Source: Burkholderiales bacterium (GTDB lineage: Bacteria > Pseudomonadota > Gammaproteobacteria > Burkholderiales > JABEVD01). From it: DNA of 38,680 nt. The notes beneath the pieces are model-generated. The model had not been told where the DNA came from. It ran no database searches and worked only from the letters and a program-made list of their open reading frames with translations. A program made the position numbers and the translations under genes. Shown in pieces: positions 31,263 through 38,680 of this stretch; positions within the stretch are counted from its first letter, which is position 1; each line of letters begins with the position of its first letter. The stretch covers positions 1 to 38,680 of the forward strand of contig JABEVD010000095.1 in the NCBI GenBank assembly GCA_013044025.1, in the 5' to 3' direction.

Positions 31263-32077
31263 TTTTTCTTTCCCCTGATTTGATCCAAAATCATGATCGC
31301 GTCGCGCATTCCCGCCACTTCATGCACCCGAACGATGTCCGCGCCCCTCTCCAGAGCGAGCAGGGAAGCTGCGAGGGAAGCCGGATCCCGCCGCTCCACT
31401 GGCTTTCCCGTGATCGCACCCAGCATCGATTTCCTGGAAAGCCCCGCGAGGATCGGCACGCCGTGCAGCTTCAGTTGCTCGAGGTTGCGCAGCAATTCGA
31501 GATTCTGTTCCAGCGTCTTGCCGAAGCCGAAACCCGGATCGATGACGATGCGCTGTTTAGCGATTCCGGCATTCGTCATCGCCTCGATCCTGTCCCCAAG
31601 ATATTTTCCCACCTCGTCGACGACATCGCGATAGACAGGCGCATTCTGCATGGTGCGTGGCTCCCCCTGCATGTGCATGAGGCAGACGCCGACTTCCGAT
31701 CGGGCGATGAATTCCAGGTCGACGCCCTCGAGCGCACGGATGTCGTTGATGATACAAGCGCCGCAGCGGATCGCTTCCTTCATCACTTCCGGCTTCACCG
31801 TGTCGACCGAAACCGGGATGTTCTCCCTGACCAGCGCCTCGATCACCGGGATCACCCTCGCGAGTTCCTCCTGCGCGGATACCGGGCTTGCGCCGGGACG
31901 GCTCGATTCCCCGCCGATGTCGAGAATATCCGCCCCTTCCCGGAATAGATGCAATCCATGACCGATCGCCTCATCCGCGCCGCGTCCGCCATCCGAAAAG
32001 GAATCCGGCGTGACATTGACGATCCCCATGACAAGAGGATGGGTTAATTCAAACCGGAATTTGCCGCAGGTGAGCAT
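31259..32077 (-). CDS. folP: dihydropteroate synthase
   Basis: 272 aa; [50 protein letters not shown] overlap with glmM. Confidence 0.97.
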   Translation of the reverse strand: MLTCGKFRFELTHPLVMGIVNVTPDSFSDGGRGADEAIGHGLHLFREGADILDIGGESSRPGASPVSAQEELARVIPVIEALVRENIPVSVDTVKPEVMKEAIRCGACIINDIRALEGVDLEFIARSEVGVCLMHMQGEPRTMQNAPVYRDVVDEVGKYLGDRIEAMTNAGIAKQRIVIDPGFGFGKTLEQNLELLRNLEQLKLHGVPILAGLSRKSMLGAITGKPVERRDPASLAASLLALERGADIVRVHEVAGMRDAIMILDQIRGKKK

Positions 32078-32084
32078 GACAGGA

Positions 32085-32105
32085 GGGCGCAGAAAAACTG
32101 CGCCC
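32085..32105 (-). other. perfect 8-bp hairpin in the ftsH-folP intercistronic gap
   Basis: Minus strand GGGCGCAG-TTTTT-CTGCGCCC; no T-tract after the stem; ends 7 nt before the folP ATG. Confidence 0.85.
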
Positions 32106-32110
32106 GATTT

Positions 32111-34000
32111 TCAGAGTGCGGCGGCCGGCTTTGCGCTGCTTGCGCTGTTGCCGTCTGAAGGGGTGGAAGGCGCCGCTGGAGCGTTATGAGAAGGCCTGGG
32201 CGGACGAGGATCCTTGCCTTCCATGATGTCGTTGATCTGGTCGGCATCGATGGTTTCCCATTCGAGCAGGGCTTTCGTCATCGCTTCGATCTTGTCCGCA
32301 TTTTCCTCGATCAGCCTGCGAGCCAGCGAATACTGGGTTTCGATGATGTTGTGGATCTCGTTGTCCACCTTCTGCATCGTCGCTTCGGAAAGATTCTTGT
32401 GGGTGGTGACGGATCGACCGAGGAATACCTCTCCCTCGTTCTCCCCATACACCATGGGTCCCAGCATATCGCTCATGCCCCACTGGGTCACCATGCGCCG
32501 CGCCAGATCGGTGGCCCGTTCGATGTCGTTGCCTGCCCCCGTGGTCATCTGCTTCATGAACCCTTCCTCGGCGATCCGTCCGCCCATCAGCACGGCGATG
32601 TTCTTCAGGATGTGGTCGCGATTCATGCTGTAGCGATCTTCCTGGGGCAACTGCATGGTCACGCCAAGCGCGCGTCCCCTGGGAATGATGGTGACCTTGT
32701 GAACCGGATCGGTGCCGGGAAGCAGCTTCGCCACGATGGCATGACCGGACTCGTGATAGGCGGTGTTCTTGCGCTCCTCCTCGGGCATGACCATGGAGCG
32801 GCGCTCCGCGCCCATCATGATCTTGTCCTTGGCGCGCTCGAAGTCTTCCATGTCGACCAGGCGCTTGTTGGTGCGCGCAGCGAAGAGCGCAGCCTCGTTC
32901 ACCAGGTTGGCGAGATCGGCGCCGGAGAATCCGGGCGTGCCTCGCGCGAGAATCTGCGCGGAAACGTCGGGCGCGATCGGCACCTTCCTCATGTGCACCA
33001 GCAGTACCTGTTCGCGACCGCGGATGTCGGGCAGCGGCACCACCACCTGCCGATCGAACCTGCCTGGACGCAGCAAGGCAGGATCGAGCACGTCGGGCCG
33101 GTTGGTCGCGGCGATCACGATGACGCCCGAAGCGCCTTCGAATCCGTCCATTTCCACGAGAAGCTGGTTCAGCGTCTGCTCGCGCTCGTCGTTTCCGCCG
33201 CCGAGTCCTGCACCCCGCTGCCTGCCCACCGCATCGATCTCGTCGATGAACACGATGCACGGTGCATGCTTTTTCGCCTGATCGAACATGTCGCGCACCC
33301 GCGATGCGCCGACGCCCACGAACATTTCCACGAAATCGGATCCGGAAATGCTGAAGAAGGGAACCCTCGCCTCCCCGGCAATGGCGCGGGCCAGCAGCGT
33401 TTTTCCGGTTCCGGGACTACCCACCAGCAGCACGCCCCTCGGAATTCTGCCGCCCAGCTTCTGGAACTTGGAGGGATCCCTCAGAAAGTCGACCAGTTCG
33501 CTGACTTCTTCCTTGGCTTCCTCGCATCCCGCCACATCCGCGAATGTGATCGGGTTGGAACTCTCGTCGAGCAGTCTTGCCTTGCTTTTTCCGAAGGAAA
33601 AGGCGCCTCCCTTCCCCCCTCCCTGCATCTGGCGCATGAAGAAGACCCACACCCCGATCAGCAGCAGCATCGGGAACCAGGAAACGAAAATGTTCATCAG
33701 CATGGAAGGTTCTTCCTCGGGCTTGGCTTCGATCAGCACGCCATATTTCAGGAGATCGCTCACCAGCCATGGATCAGAAGGGGAATAGGTCACAAAATGC
33801 TTGCCATCCGTCCTCACGCCCTTCAACAAATGCCCCTCGATGGTCACCTTGGCCACCTGGCCCTGCTTCACTTCGCCGATGAACTGGGAATACTCCAGTT
33901 GCCCCTGGGTCGCATGGCGCGCACTGAACTGGTTGAAAACCGACATCAGCACGAGCGCAATCACGAGCCAGATGACAATATTTTTCAGCAGACTGTTCAA
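32111..34000 (-). CDS. ftsH: ATP-dependent zinc metalloprotease FtsH
   Basis: 629 aa; [40 protein letters not shown] metalloprotease motif. Confidence 0.98.
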   Translation of the reverse strand: MNSLLKNIVIWLVIALVLMSVFNQFSARHATQGQLEYSQFIGEVKQGQVAKVTIEGHLLKGVRTDGKHFVTYSPSDPWLVSDLLKYGVLIEAKPEEEPSMLMNIFVSWFPMLLLIGVWVFFMRQMQGGGKGGAFSFGKSKARLLDESSNPITFADVAGCEEAKEEVSELVDFLRDPSKFQKLGGRIPRGVLLVGSPGTGKTLLARAIAGEARVPFFSISGSDFVEMFVGVGASRVRDMFDQAKKHAPCIVFIDEIDAVGRQRGAGLGGGNDEREQTLNQLLVEMDGFEGASGVIVIAATNRPDVLDPALLRPGRFDRQVVVPLPDIRGREQVLLVHMRKVPIAPDVSAQILARGTPGFSGADLANLVNEAALFAARTNKRLVDMEDFERAKDKIMMGAERRSMVMPEEERKNTAYHESGHAIVAKLLPGTDPVHKVTIIPRGRALGVTMQLPQEDRYSMNRDHILKNIAVLMGGRIAEEGFMKQMTTGAGNDIERATDLARRMVTQWGMSDMLGPMVYGENEGEVFLGRSVTTHKNLSEATMQKVDNEIHNIIETQYSLARRLIEENADKIEAMTKALLEWETIDADQINDIMEGKDPRPPRPSHNAPAAPSTPSDGNSASSAKPAAAL

Positions 34001-34070
34001 CGTATCTCCTTAAACTCGCACGTCCAAATTCAATTCTAAACCCATTTAGGACATTTCGTAACAAATAAGT

Positions 34071-34685
34071 TCAGTTTTTTCCCAGGCCGAGCAGGTATAC
34101 TTCGCTGCTGCGATCCCTGGAAGCTTTCGGCTTTCTGGAAAGCACCTTGTGGAAAACCGCTCTCATTTCCTTCAGGTAATCCTCGTAACCTTCTCCCTGG
34201 AAAACCTTGACCAGAAAAAAACCGCCCGGCTTCAGGTGATCCCTGGAAAATTCCAGGGCAAGCTCGGCAAGATGCATGCTTCTCGCCTGGTCCGTGGTCC
34301 CCACTCCGGAAAGATTGGGGGCCATGTCGGAAATTACAAGGTCCACCTGTCTTCCATCCAGACTTTTTTCGAGAAGGGAGAGCATTTCCTCCTCCCGGAA
34401 ATCCCCCTGGATGAAATCCACCCCGGAAATCGGCTCCATCGGCAGGATGTCGAGCGCGATCACCTTGCCGCCCTTCACCTTCTCAGCCGCCACCTGGGAC
34501 CATCCGCCGGGGGTCGAGCCGAGATCGACGACCGTCATGCCGTTCCTGAAAAGCCTGTCCTTTTCATCGATCTCGAGGAGCTTGAATGCGGCGCGCGAGC
34601 GGTAGCCTTCGCTTTTCGCGCGCTTCACGTAAGGGTCGGTGACATGTTCGTGCATCCATGCACGGCTGGTCTTGCTTCTCTTCAT
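34071..34685 (-). CDS. rlmE: 23S rRNA 2'-O-methyltransferase RlmE (FtsJ/RrmJ)
   Basis: 204 aa; [50 protein letters not shown]. Confidence 0.96.
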   Translation of the reverse strand: MKRSKTSRAWMHEHVTDPYVKRAKSEGYRSRAAFKLLEIDEKDRLFRNGMTVVDLGSTPGGWSQVAAEKVKGGKVIALDILPMEPISGVDFIQGDFREEEMLSLLEKSLDGRQVDLVISDMAPNLSGVGTTDQARSMHLAELALEFSRDHLKPGGFFLVKVFQGEGYEDYLKEMRAVFHKVLSRKPKASRDRSSEVYLLGLGKN

Positions 34686-34713
34686 CGGTTAAAATCATGC
34701 ATTTGGAAATACC

Positions 34714-35007
34714 ATGCTCACACCCCAGCAGAAAAAATTCCTGTCCGAAAAGGCGCATTCACTCGAACCGGTCGTCCTCATCGGCAAGAACGGACTCACT
34801 CCTGCCGTCCTCAAGGAAATCGATGTCGCGCTGAAAAGCCACGAACTCGTCAAGATCCGCTTCCAGGGCGGTGAAAAGGAAGAGCGGGAAGAAGCGCTCG
34901 GGCAAATCTGCAGCGAGCTTTCCGCTCATCCCGTCAAGCATATCGGCAAGATGCTGGTGGTCTACAGGGCTGCGGAAAAACCGAAGATCGTGCTGCCCAG
35001 GGCCTAA
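34714..35007 (+). CDS. yhbY: YhbY family (CRM domain) RNA-binding protein
   Basis: 97 aa; LTPQQKKFLSEKAHSLEPVVLIGKNGLTPAVLKEIDVALKSHELVKIRF. Confidence 0.95.
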   Translation: MLTPQQKKFLSEKAHSLEPVVLIGKNGLTPAVLKEIDVALKSHELVKIRFQGGEKEEREEALGQICSELSAHPVKHIGKMLVVYRAAEKPKIVLPRA

Positions 35008-35447
35008 CGCTTCGCCACCACGAGATACAATCCGAGCACGCTTTCCACGAGATAAACCACGCTGGAAATGCCGTGCCAGGTGCGGAAACGGTCCTGGAAC
35101 ACGCTCTGCATTACGTCGCGCGGCATCGCTTCCTCCTTGAGGTGCTCGATGACGGGCTGAATGCCGAAGTGTCCGGCCGCAGTCAGCACCAGCATCAGGA
35201 GCACCGCCCAGAAGAATCCTTCCTTCAGGGCGGAAGTCCCGGAGCGGTGGGCGCTGTCGATGAGCAGATAGATCCCGCAAACGAATCCCACCCAGGAAAT
35301 CGCCGCGAACATCTTGCCGGCGAGCATGCCGGCGAGCATCCTGTCGGGAAGCGACGAGAACAGCAGGGGCGCCACCATGTATCCTGTCACCCACAGCCCG
35401 CCCACCCAGAGGGTGAGCAGGGCATTGCGCAATCCATCCGATTTCAT
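35004..35447 (-). CDS. DUF4149-like integral membrane protein
   Basis: 147 aa, about four TM segments; LWVGGLWVTGYMVAPLLFSSLPDRMLAGMLAGKMF resembles DUF4149. Confidence 0.8.
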   Translation of the reverse strand: MKSDGLRNALLTLWVGGLWVTGYMVAPLLFSSLPDRMLAGMLAGKMFAAISWVGFVCGIYLLIDSAHRSGTSALKEGFFWAVLLMLVLTAAGHFGIQPVIEHLKEEAMPRDVMQSVFQDRFRTWHGISSVVYLVESVLGLYLVVAKR

Positions 35448-35923
35448 CAGATGTATTTGACTTCCAGTATCTCGAGCTCGCGAATGCCGCCGGGAGCCAT
35501 CACTTCCGCGATATCCCCTTCCGACTTGCCGATGAGGGCGCGCGCGATCGGGGAACTCACCGAAATCTTGCCGAGCTTGATGTCCGCCTCGTCGTCGCCC
35601 ACGATCTGATAGGCCACGACTTCACCGGAGGAAAGGTCCTCCAGTTCCACGGTCGCGCCGAACACGCATCTTCCTTCCGCATCCAGGAGCGCGGGATTGA
35701 TGATCTGCGCATTGGAAAGCTTGGATTCGAGTTCTGCGATCCTGCCCTCGATGAAGCTCTGGCGATCCTTGGCCGCATCGTATTCTGCGTTTTCGGAAAG
35801 ATCTCCGTGCGATCTCGCTTCCGCGATCGCCGCGATGACGTTCGGGCGCTCCACGGTTTTCAGGTGATGCAGTTCCGCCTTGAGTTGTTCCGCACCGGTC
35901 ACGGTGAGTGGAATCTTGTTCAT
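35447..35923 (-). CDS. greA: transcription elongation factor GreA
   Basis: 158 aa; [52 protein letters not shown]. Confidence 0.98.
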   Translation of the reverse strand: MNKIPLTVTGAEQLKAELHHLKTVERPNVIAAIAEARSHGDLSENAEYDAAKDRQSFIEGRIAELESKLSNAQIINPALLDAEGRCVFGATVELEDLSSGEVVAYQIVGDDEADIKLGKISVSSPIARALIGKSEGDIAEVMAPGGIRELEILEVKYI

Positions 35924-38680
35924 TTCTGTTCCTTTGCTTGCGCGGCGTGCAGCCCCTGAACGCTGTAGGCGTGGAGCTCGGACATGTGCTGGATTCCGAT
36001 GCAGGCAGCCCTCGCTTCCGACATCGTCGTGTAATAAGTCACCCTGCCCTGCAACGCCGCATTTCTGATCGAATAGGAGTCGCGAATGGCCGCCTTTCTG
36101 TCTTCCACCGTGTTCACGATGAGGTCGATTTCATGATTCTTGATCATGTCGACGACATGGGGTCGCCCTTCGGTCACCTTGTTGACGGTCACGGCATTGA
36201 TTCCGGCCCGATTCAATTCGAGCGCGGTGCCGCGCGTGGCATGAATGGCGAAGCCTTTTTCGGCAAGCATGCGGCCGATTTCGACTGCCTTCTGCTTGTC
36301 TGCCTGCTTCACGCTGATGAAGGCATTGCCCGATTGCGGAAGCTTCACGCCGGCCGCGAGCTGGGATTTCACGAAGGCTTCCGGGAAGGTCTTCCCCACC
36401 CCCATGACTTCGCCGGTGGACTTCATCTCCGGTCCCAGCAGCGTGTCCACGCCCGGGAACTTGATGAAGGGAAACACCGCTTCCTTCACCGAATAATGAT
36501 CGGGAATCACTTCCCCCCCCACGCCCTGATCATCGAGCGATCTTCCCGCCATGCATCTTGCCGCGATCATCGCAAGCGGCAGGCCGGTCGCCTTCGAGAC
36601 GAAGGGAACGGTGCGCGACGCCCTGGGATTGACTTCCAGAACATACACCGTCTCTCCCTGGATCGCGAACTGGATGTTCATGAGTCCCACCACCTGCAGC
36701 GCTTCGGCCAGCAGCACCGTCTGGCGCCTCAGTTCGTCCTGGATTTCCGGAGAAAGGGAGAAGGGCGGCAGCGAACAGGCAGAATCCCCGGAATGCACGC
36801 CGGCTTCCTCGATGTGCTCCATGATCCCGCCGATCAGCACGCGCTTGCCGTCGCAGACCGCATCCACGTCGACTTCGAGCGCATCGTTGAGGAAGCGGTC
36901 GAGCAGCACCGGCGAATCGTTCGAAACGCTGACCGCCTCCTTCATGTAGCGCTCGAGGTCTTCCTTCCTGTGGATGATGCGCATCGCGCGACCGCCGAGC
37001 ACATAGCTCGGACGAACCACGAGCGGATATCCGATCTCCTCGGCGAGCAAAAGCGCATCCGCCTCGGTCCTCGCGGTACGATTGGGCGGCTGGCGCAGTC
37101 CCAGTTCGTGGATCATCTTCTGGAAACGCTCACGGTCTTCGGCGCAGTCGATCATGTCCGGACTGGTTCCGATCACCGGAACGCCGTTCGCTGCAAGGTC
37201 GTCCGCAAGCTTCAAGGGGGTCTGACCCCCGAATTGCACGATGACGCCCACCGGCTTTTCGACATGCACGATTTCCAGCACGTCTTCCAGCGTGAGCGGC
37301 TCGAAATAGAGCCGGTCCGACATGTCGTAATCGGTGGAGACCGTCTCCGGATTGCAGTTCACCATGATGGTCTCGTAGCCGTCTTCGCGCATGGCGAGCG
37401 CGGCATGCACGCAACAGTAATCGAACTCGATTCCCTGACCGATGCGATTCGGGCCTCCGCCCAGGACCATGATTTTCTTTTTGTCAGAAGGCCTCGCTTC
37501 GCATTCTTCCTCGTAGGACGAATACAGGTAGGCGGTGTTCGTGTCGAATTCTCCCGCGCAGGTATCGACGCGCTTGTACACGGGACGCAGACCGAGTTCG
37601 GTCCTGCGCGCCCTCACTTCTTCTGCAGCGCATCCCAGAAGCTTGGCGAGCCTCCTGTCGGAAAAACCACTCCGCTTCAATTTCCTGAGTTCCGCATATC
37701 CGAGTTCGGAGCAGGATTTTCCGGCAAGCGCCTTCTCCTGGCTCACCAGATCCTCGATCTGGGCGAGAAACCAGGGATCGATCCCGGAAAGGCTGCGGAT
37801 TTCCTCGAAGCTCAGATTGTTGCGGAATGCGTCGGCGACATGCCAGATCCGCTCCGGCCCCGGATCGCCGAGTTCGGATTCGATCTCGTCGAGGTCTGAC
37901 GTGATTTCATCGAGCCCGTCCTTTCCGGTCTCGAGGCCGCGAAGCGCTTTCTGGAAGGATTCCTGGAAGGTTCGCCCCATCGCCATCACTTCGCCCACCG
38001 ATTTCATCTGGGTGGTGAGCCGATCGTTTGCCTGCGGGAATTTCTCGAAGGCGAAACGCGGGATCTTGGTGACGACGTAATCGATGGAAGGCTCGAAGGA
38101 AGCGGGCGTCGCCCCTCCGGTGATTTCGTTCCTGAGTTCGTCGAGCGTATAGCCCACCGCGAGCTTCGCCGCGACCTTCGCGATCGGGAAGCCGGTCGCC
38201 TTGGAAGCAAGGGCGGAAGAGCGCGACACGCGAGGATTCATCTCGATCACGATCATCTTGCCACTTTTCGGATCGATCGCGAACTGCACGTTCGATCCGC
38301 CGGTGTCCACGCCGATTTCGCGCAACACGGCGATCGATGCGTCGCGCATGATCTGGTATTCCTTGTCGGTGAGCGTCTGCGCGGGGGCGACCGTGATCGA
38401 ATCCCCGGTATGCACGCCCATCGGGTCGAGATTCTCGATGGAGCAGACGATGATGCAGTTGTCGTGCCGGTCGCGAACGACCTCCATCTCGTATTCCTTC
38501 CAGCCGATCACCGATTCCTCGATGAGAAGCTCGCGGGTCGGAGAAGCATCCAGCCCCGCCTCGCAGATCGAAGCGAATTCGTCGCGGTTGTAGGCGATCC
38601 CTCCCCCGCTTCCGCCCATGGTGAAGGAAGGCCGGATGATCACCGGATAGCCGATGGAAGCCTGAACCTGGAACGCTTCC
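35920..38680 (-). CDS. carB: carbamoyl-phosphate synthase large subunit (5' end truncated by the window)
   Basis: More than 907 aa, open to the window edge; [44 protein letters not shown]-grasp duplicates; ATGA overlap with greA. Confidence 0.98.
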   Translation of the reverse strand, partial: EAFQVQASIGYPVIIRPSFTMGGSGGGIAYNRDEFASICEAGLDASPTRELLIEESVIGWKEYEMEVVRDRHDNCIIVCSIENLDPMGVHTGDSITVAPAQTLTDKEYQIMRDASIAVLREIGVDTGGSNVQFAIDPKSGKMIVIEMNPRVSRSSALASKATGFPIAKVAAKLAVGYTLDELRNEITGGATPASFEPSIDYVVTKIPRFAFEKFPQANDRLTTQMKSVGEVMAMGRTFQESFQKALRGLETGKDGLDEITSDLDEIESELGDPGPERIWHVADAFRNNLSFEEIRSLSGIDPWFLAQIEDLVSQEKALAGKSCSELGYAELRKLKRSGFSDRRLAKLLGCAAEEVRARRTELGLRPVYKRVDTCAGEFDTNTAYLYSSYEEECEARPSDKKKIMVLGGGPNRIGQGIEFDYCCVHAALAMREDGYETIMVNCNPETVSTDYDMSDRLYFEPLTLEDVLEIVHVEKPVGVIVQFGGQTPLKLADDLAANGVPVIGTSPDMIDCAEDRERFQKMIHELGLRQPPNRTARTEADALLLAEEIGYPLVVRPSYVLGGRAMRIIHRKEDLERYMKEAVSVSNDSPVLLDRFLNDALEVDVDAVCDGKRVLIGGIMEHIEEAGVHSGDSACSLPPFSLSPEIQDELRRQTVLLAEALQVVGLMNIQFAIQGETVYVLEVNPRASRTVPFVSKATGLPLAMIAARCMAGRSLDDQGVGGEVIPDHYSVKEAVFPFIKFPGVDTLLGPEMKSTGEVMGVGKTFPEAFVKSQLAAGVKLPQSGNAFISVKQADKQKAVEIGRMLAEKGFAIHATRGTALELNRAGINAVTVNKVTEGRPHVVDMIKNHEIDLIVNTVEDRKAAIRDSYSIRNAALQGRVTYYTTMSEARAACIGIQHMSELHAYSVQGLHAAQAKEQK

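Noticed and set aside
32186-34039. 617 aa plus-strand ORF antisense to ftsH
   Set aside because: Shadow ORF; sense strand is unambiguous FtsH.
35908-37899. 663 aa plus-strand ORF antisense to carB
   Set aside because: Shadow ORF; sense strand is unambiguous CarB.
1-38680. CRISPR arrays, IS elements, prophage, toxin-antitoxin or defence genes
   Set aside because: No repeat-spacer pattern, transposase/integrase or defence-like ORF was found; nearly every long ORF is an assigned core gene or its antisense shadow.

Overview
The window looks like ordinary core chromosome of a moderately GC-rich betaproteobacterium, judging from gene content and synteny (probably Nitrosomonadales/Gallionellales-like; taxonomy is inferred). 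Gene order: a tRNA-Pro/Arg/His cluster (-); dksA and darP/yjgA (+); heat-shock block hrcA-hemH-grpE-dnaK-dnaJ (+); complex I operon nuoA-N followed by a NUDIX gene and a small DUF2934-like ORF (-), led by a tRNA-Leu(GAG) with secG and tpiA upstream (-); pstSCAB (+); a membrane sensor with a c-type heme motif plus HAMP-PAS-GGDEF-EAL (-); glmM, folP, ftsH, rlmE (-); yhbY (+); a DUF4149 membrane protein, greA and truncated carB (-). I found no prophage, IS element, CRISPR array, defence island or clearly new multigene system. The items most worth follow-up are: (i) the heme-c/PAS/GGDEF/EAL protein placed between glmM and pstB; (ii) a nested 11-bp inverted repeat overlapping that gene's 3' end; (iii) PhoB-like heptamers in 11-bp phase in the tpiA/pstS divergent promoter; (iv) perfect hairpins directly before the dnaJ and folP start codons; (v) paired sigma-32-type promoters for grpE and dnaK; (vi) a tRNA-Leu-led nuo operon with a repeated leader. 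All calls come from reading the sequence; no database search was run.
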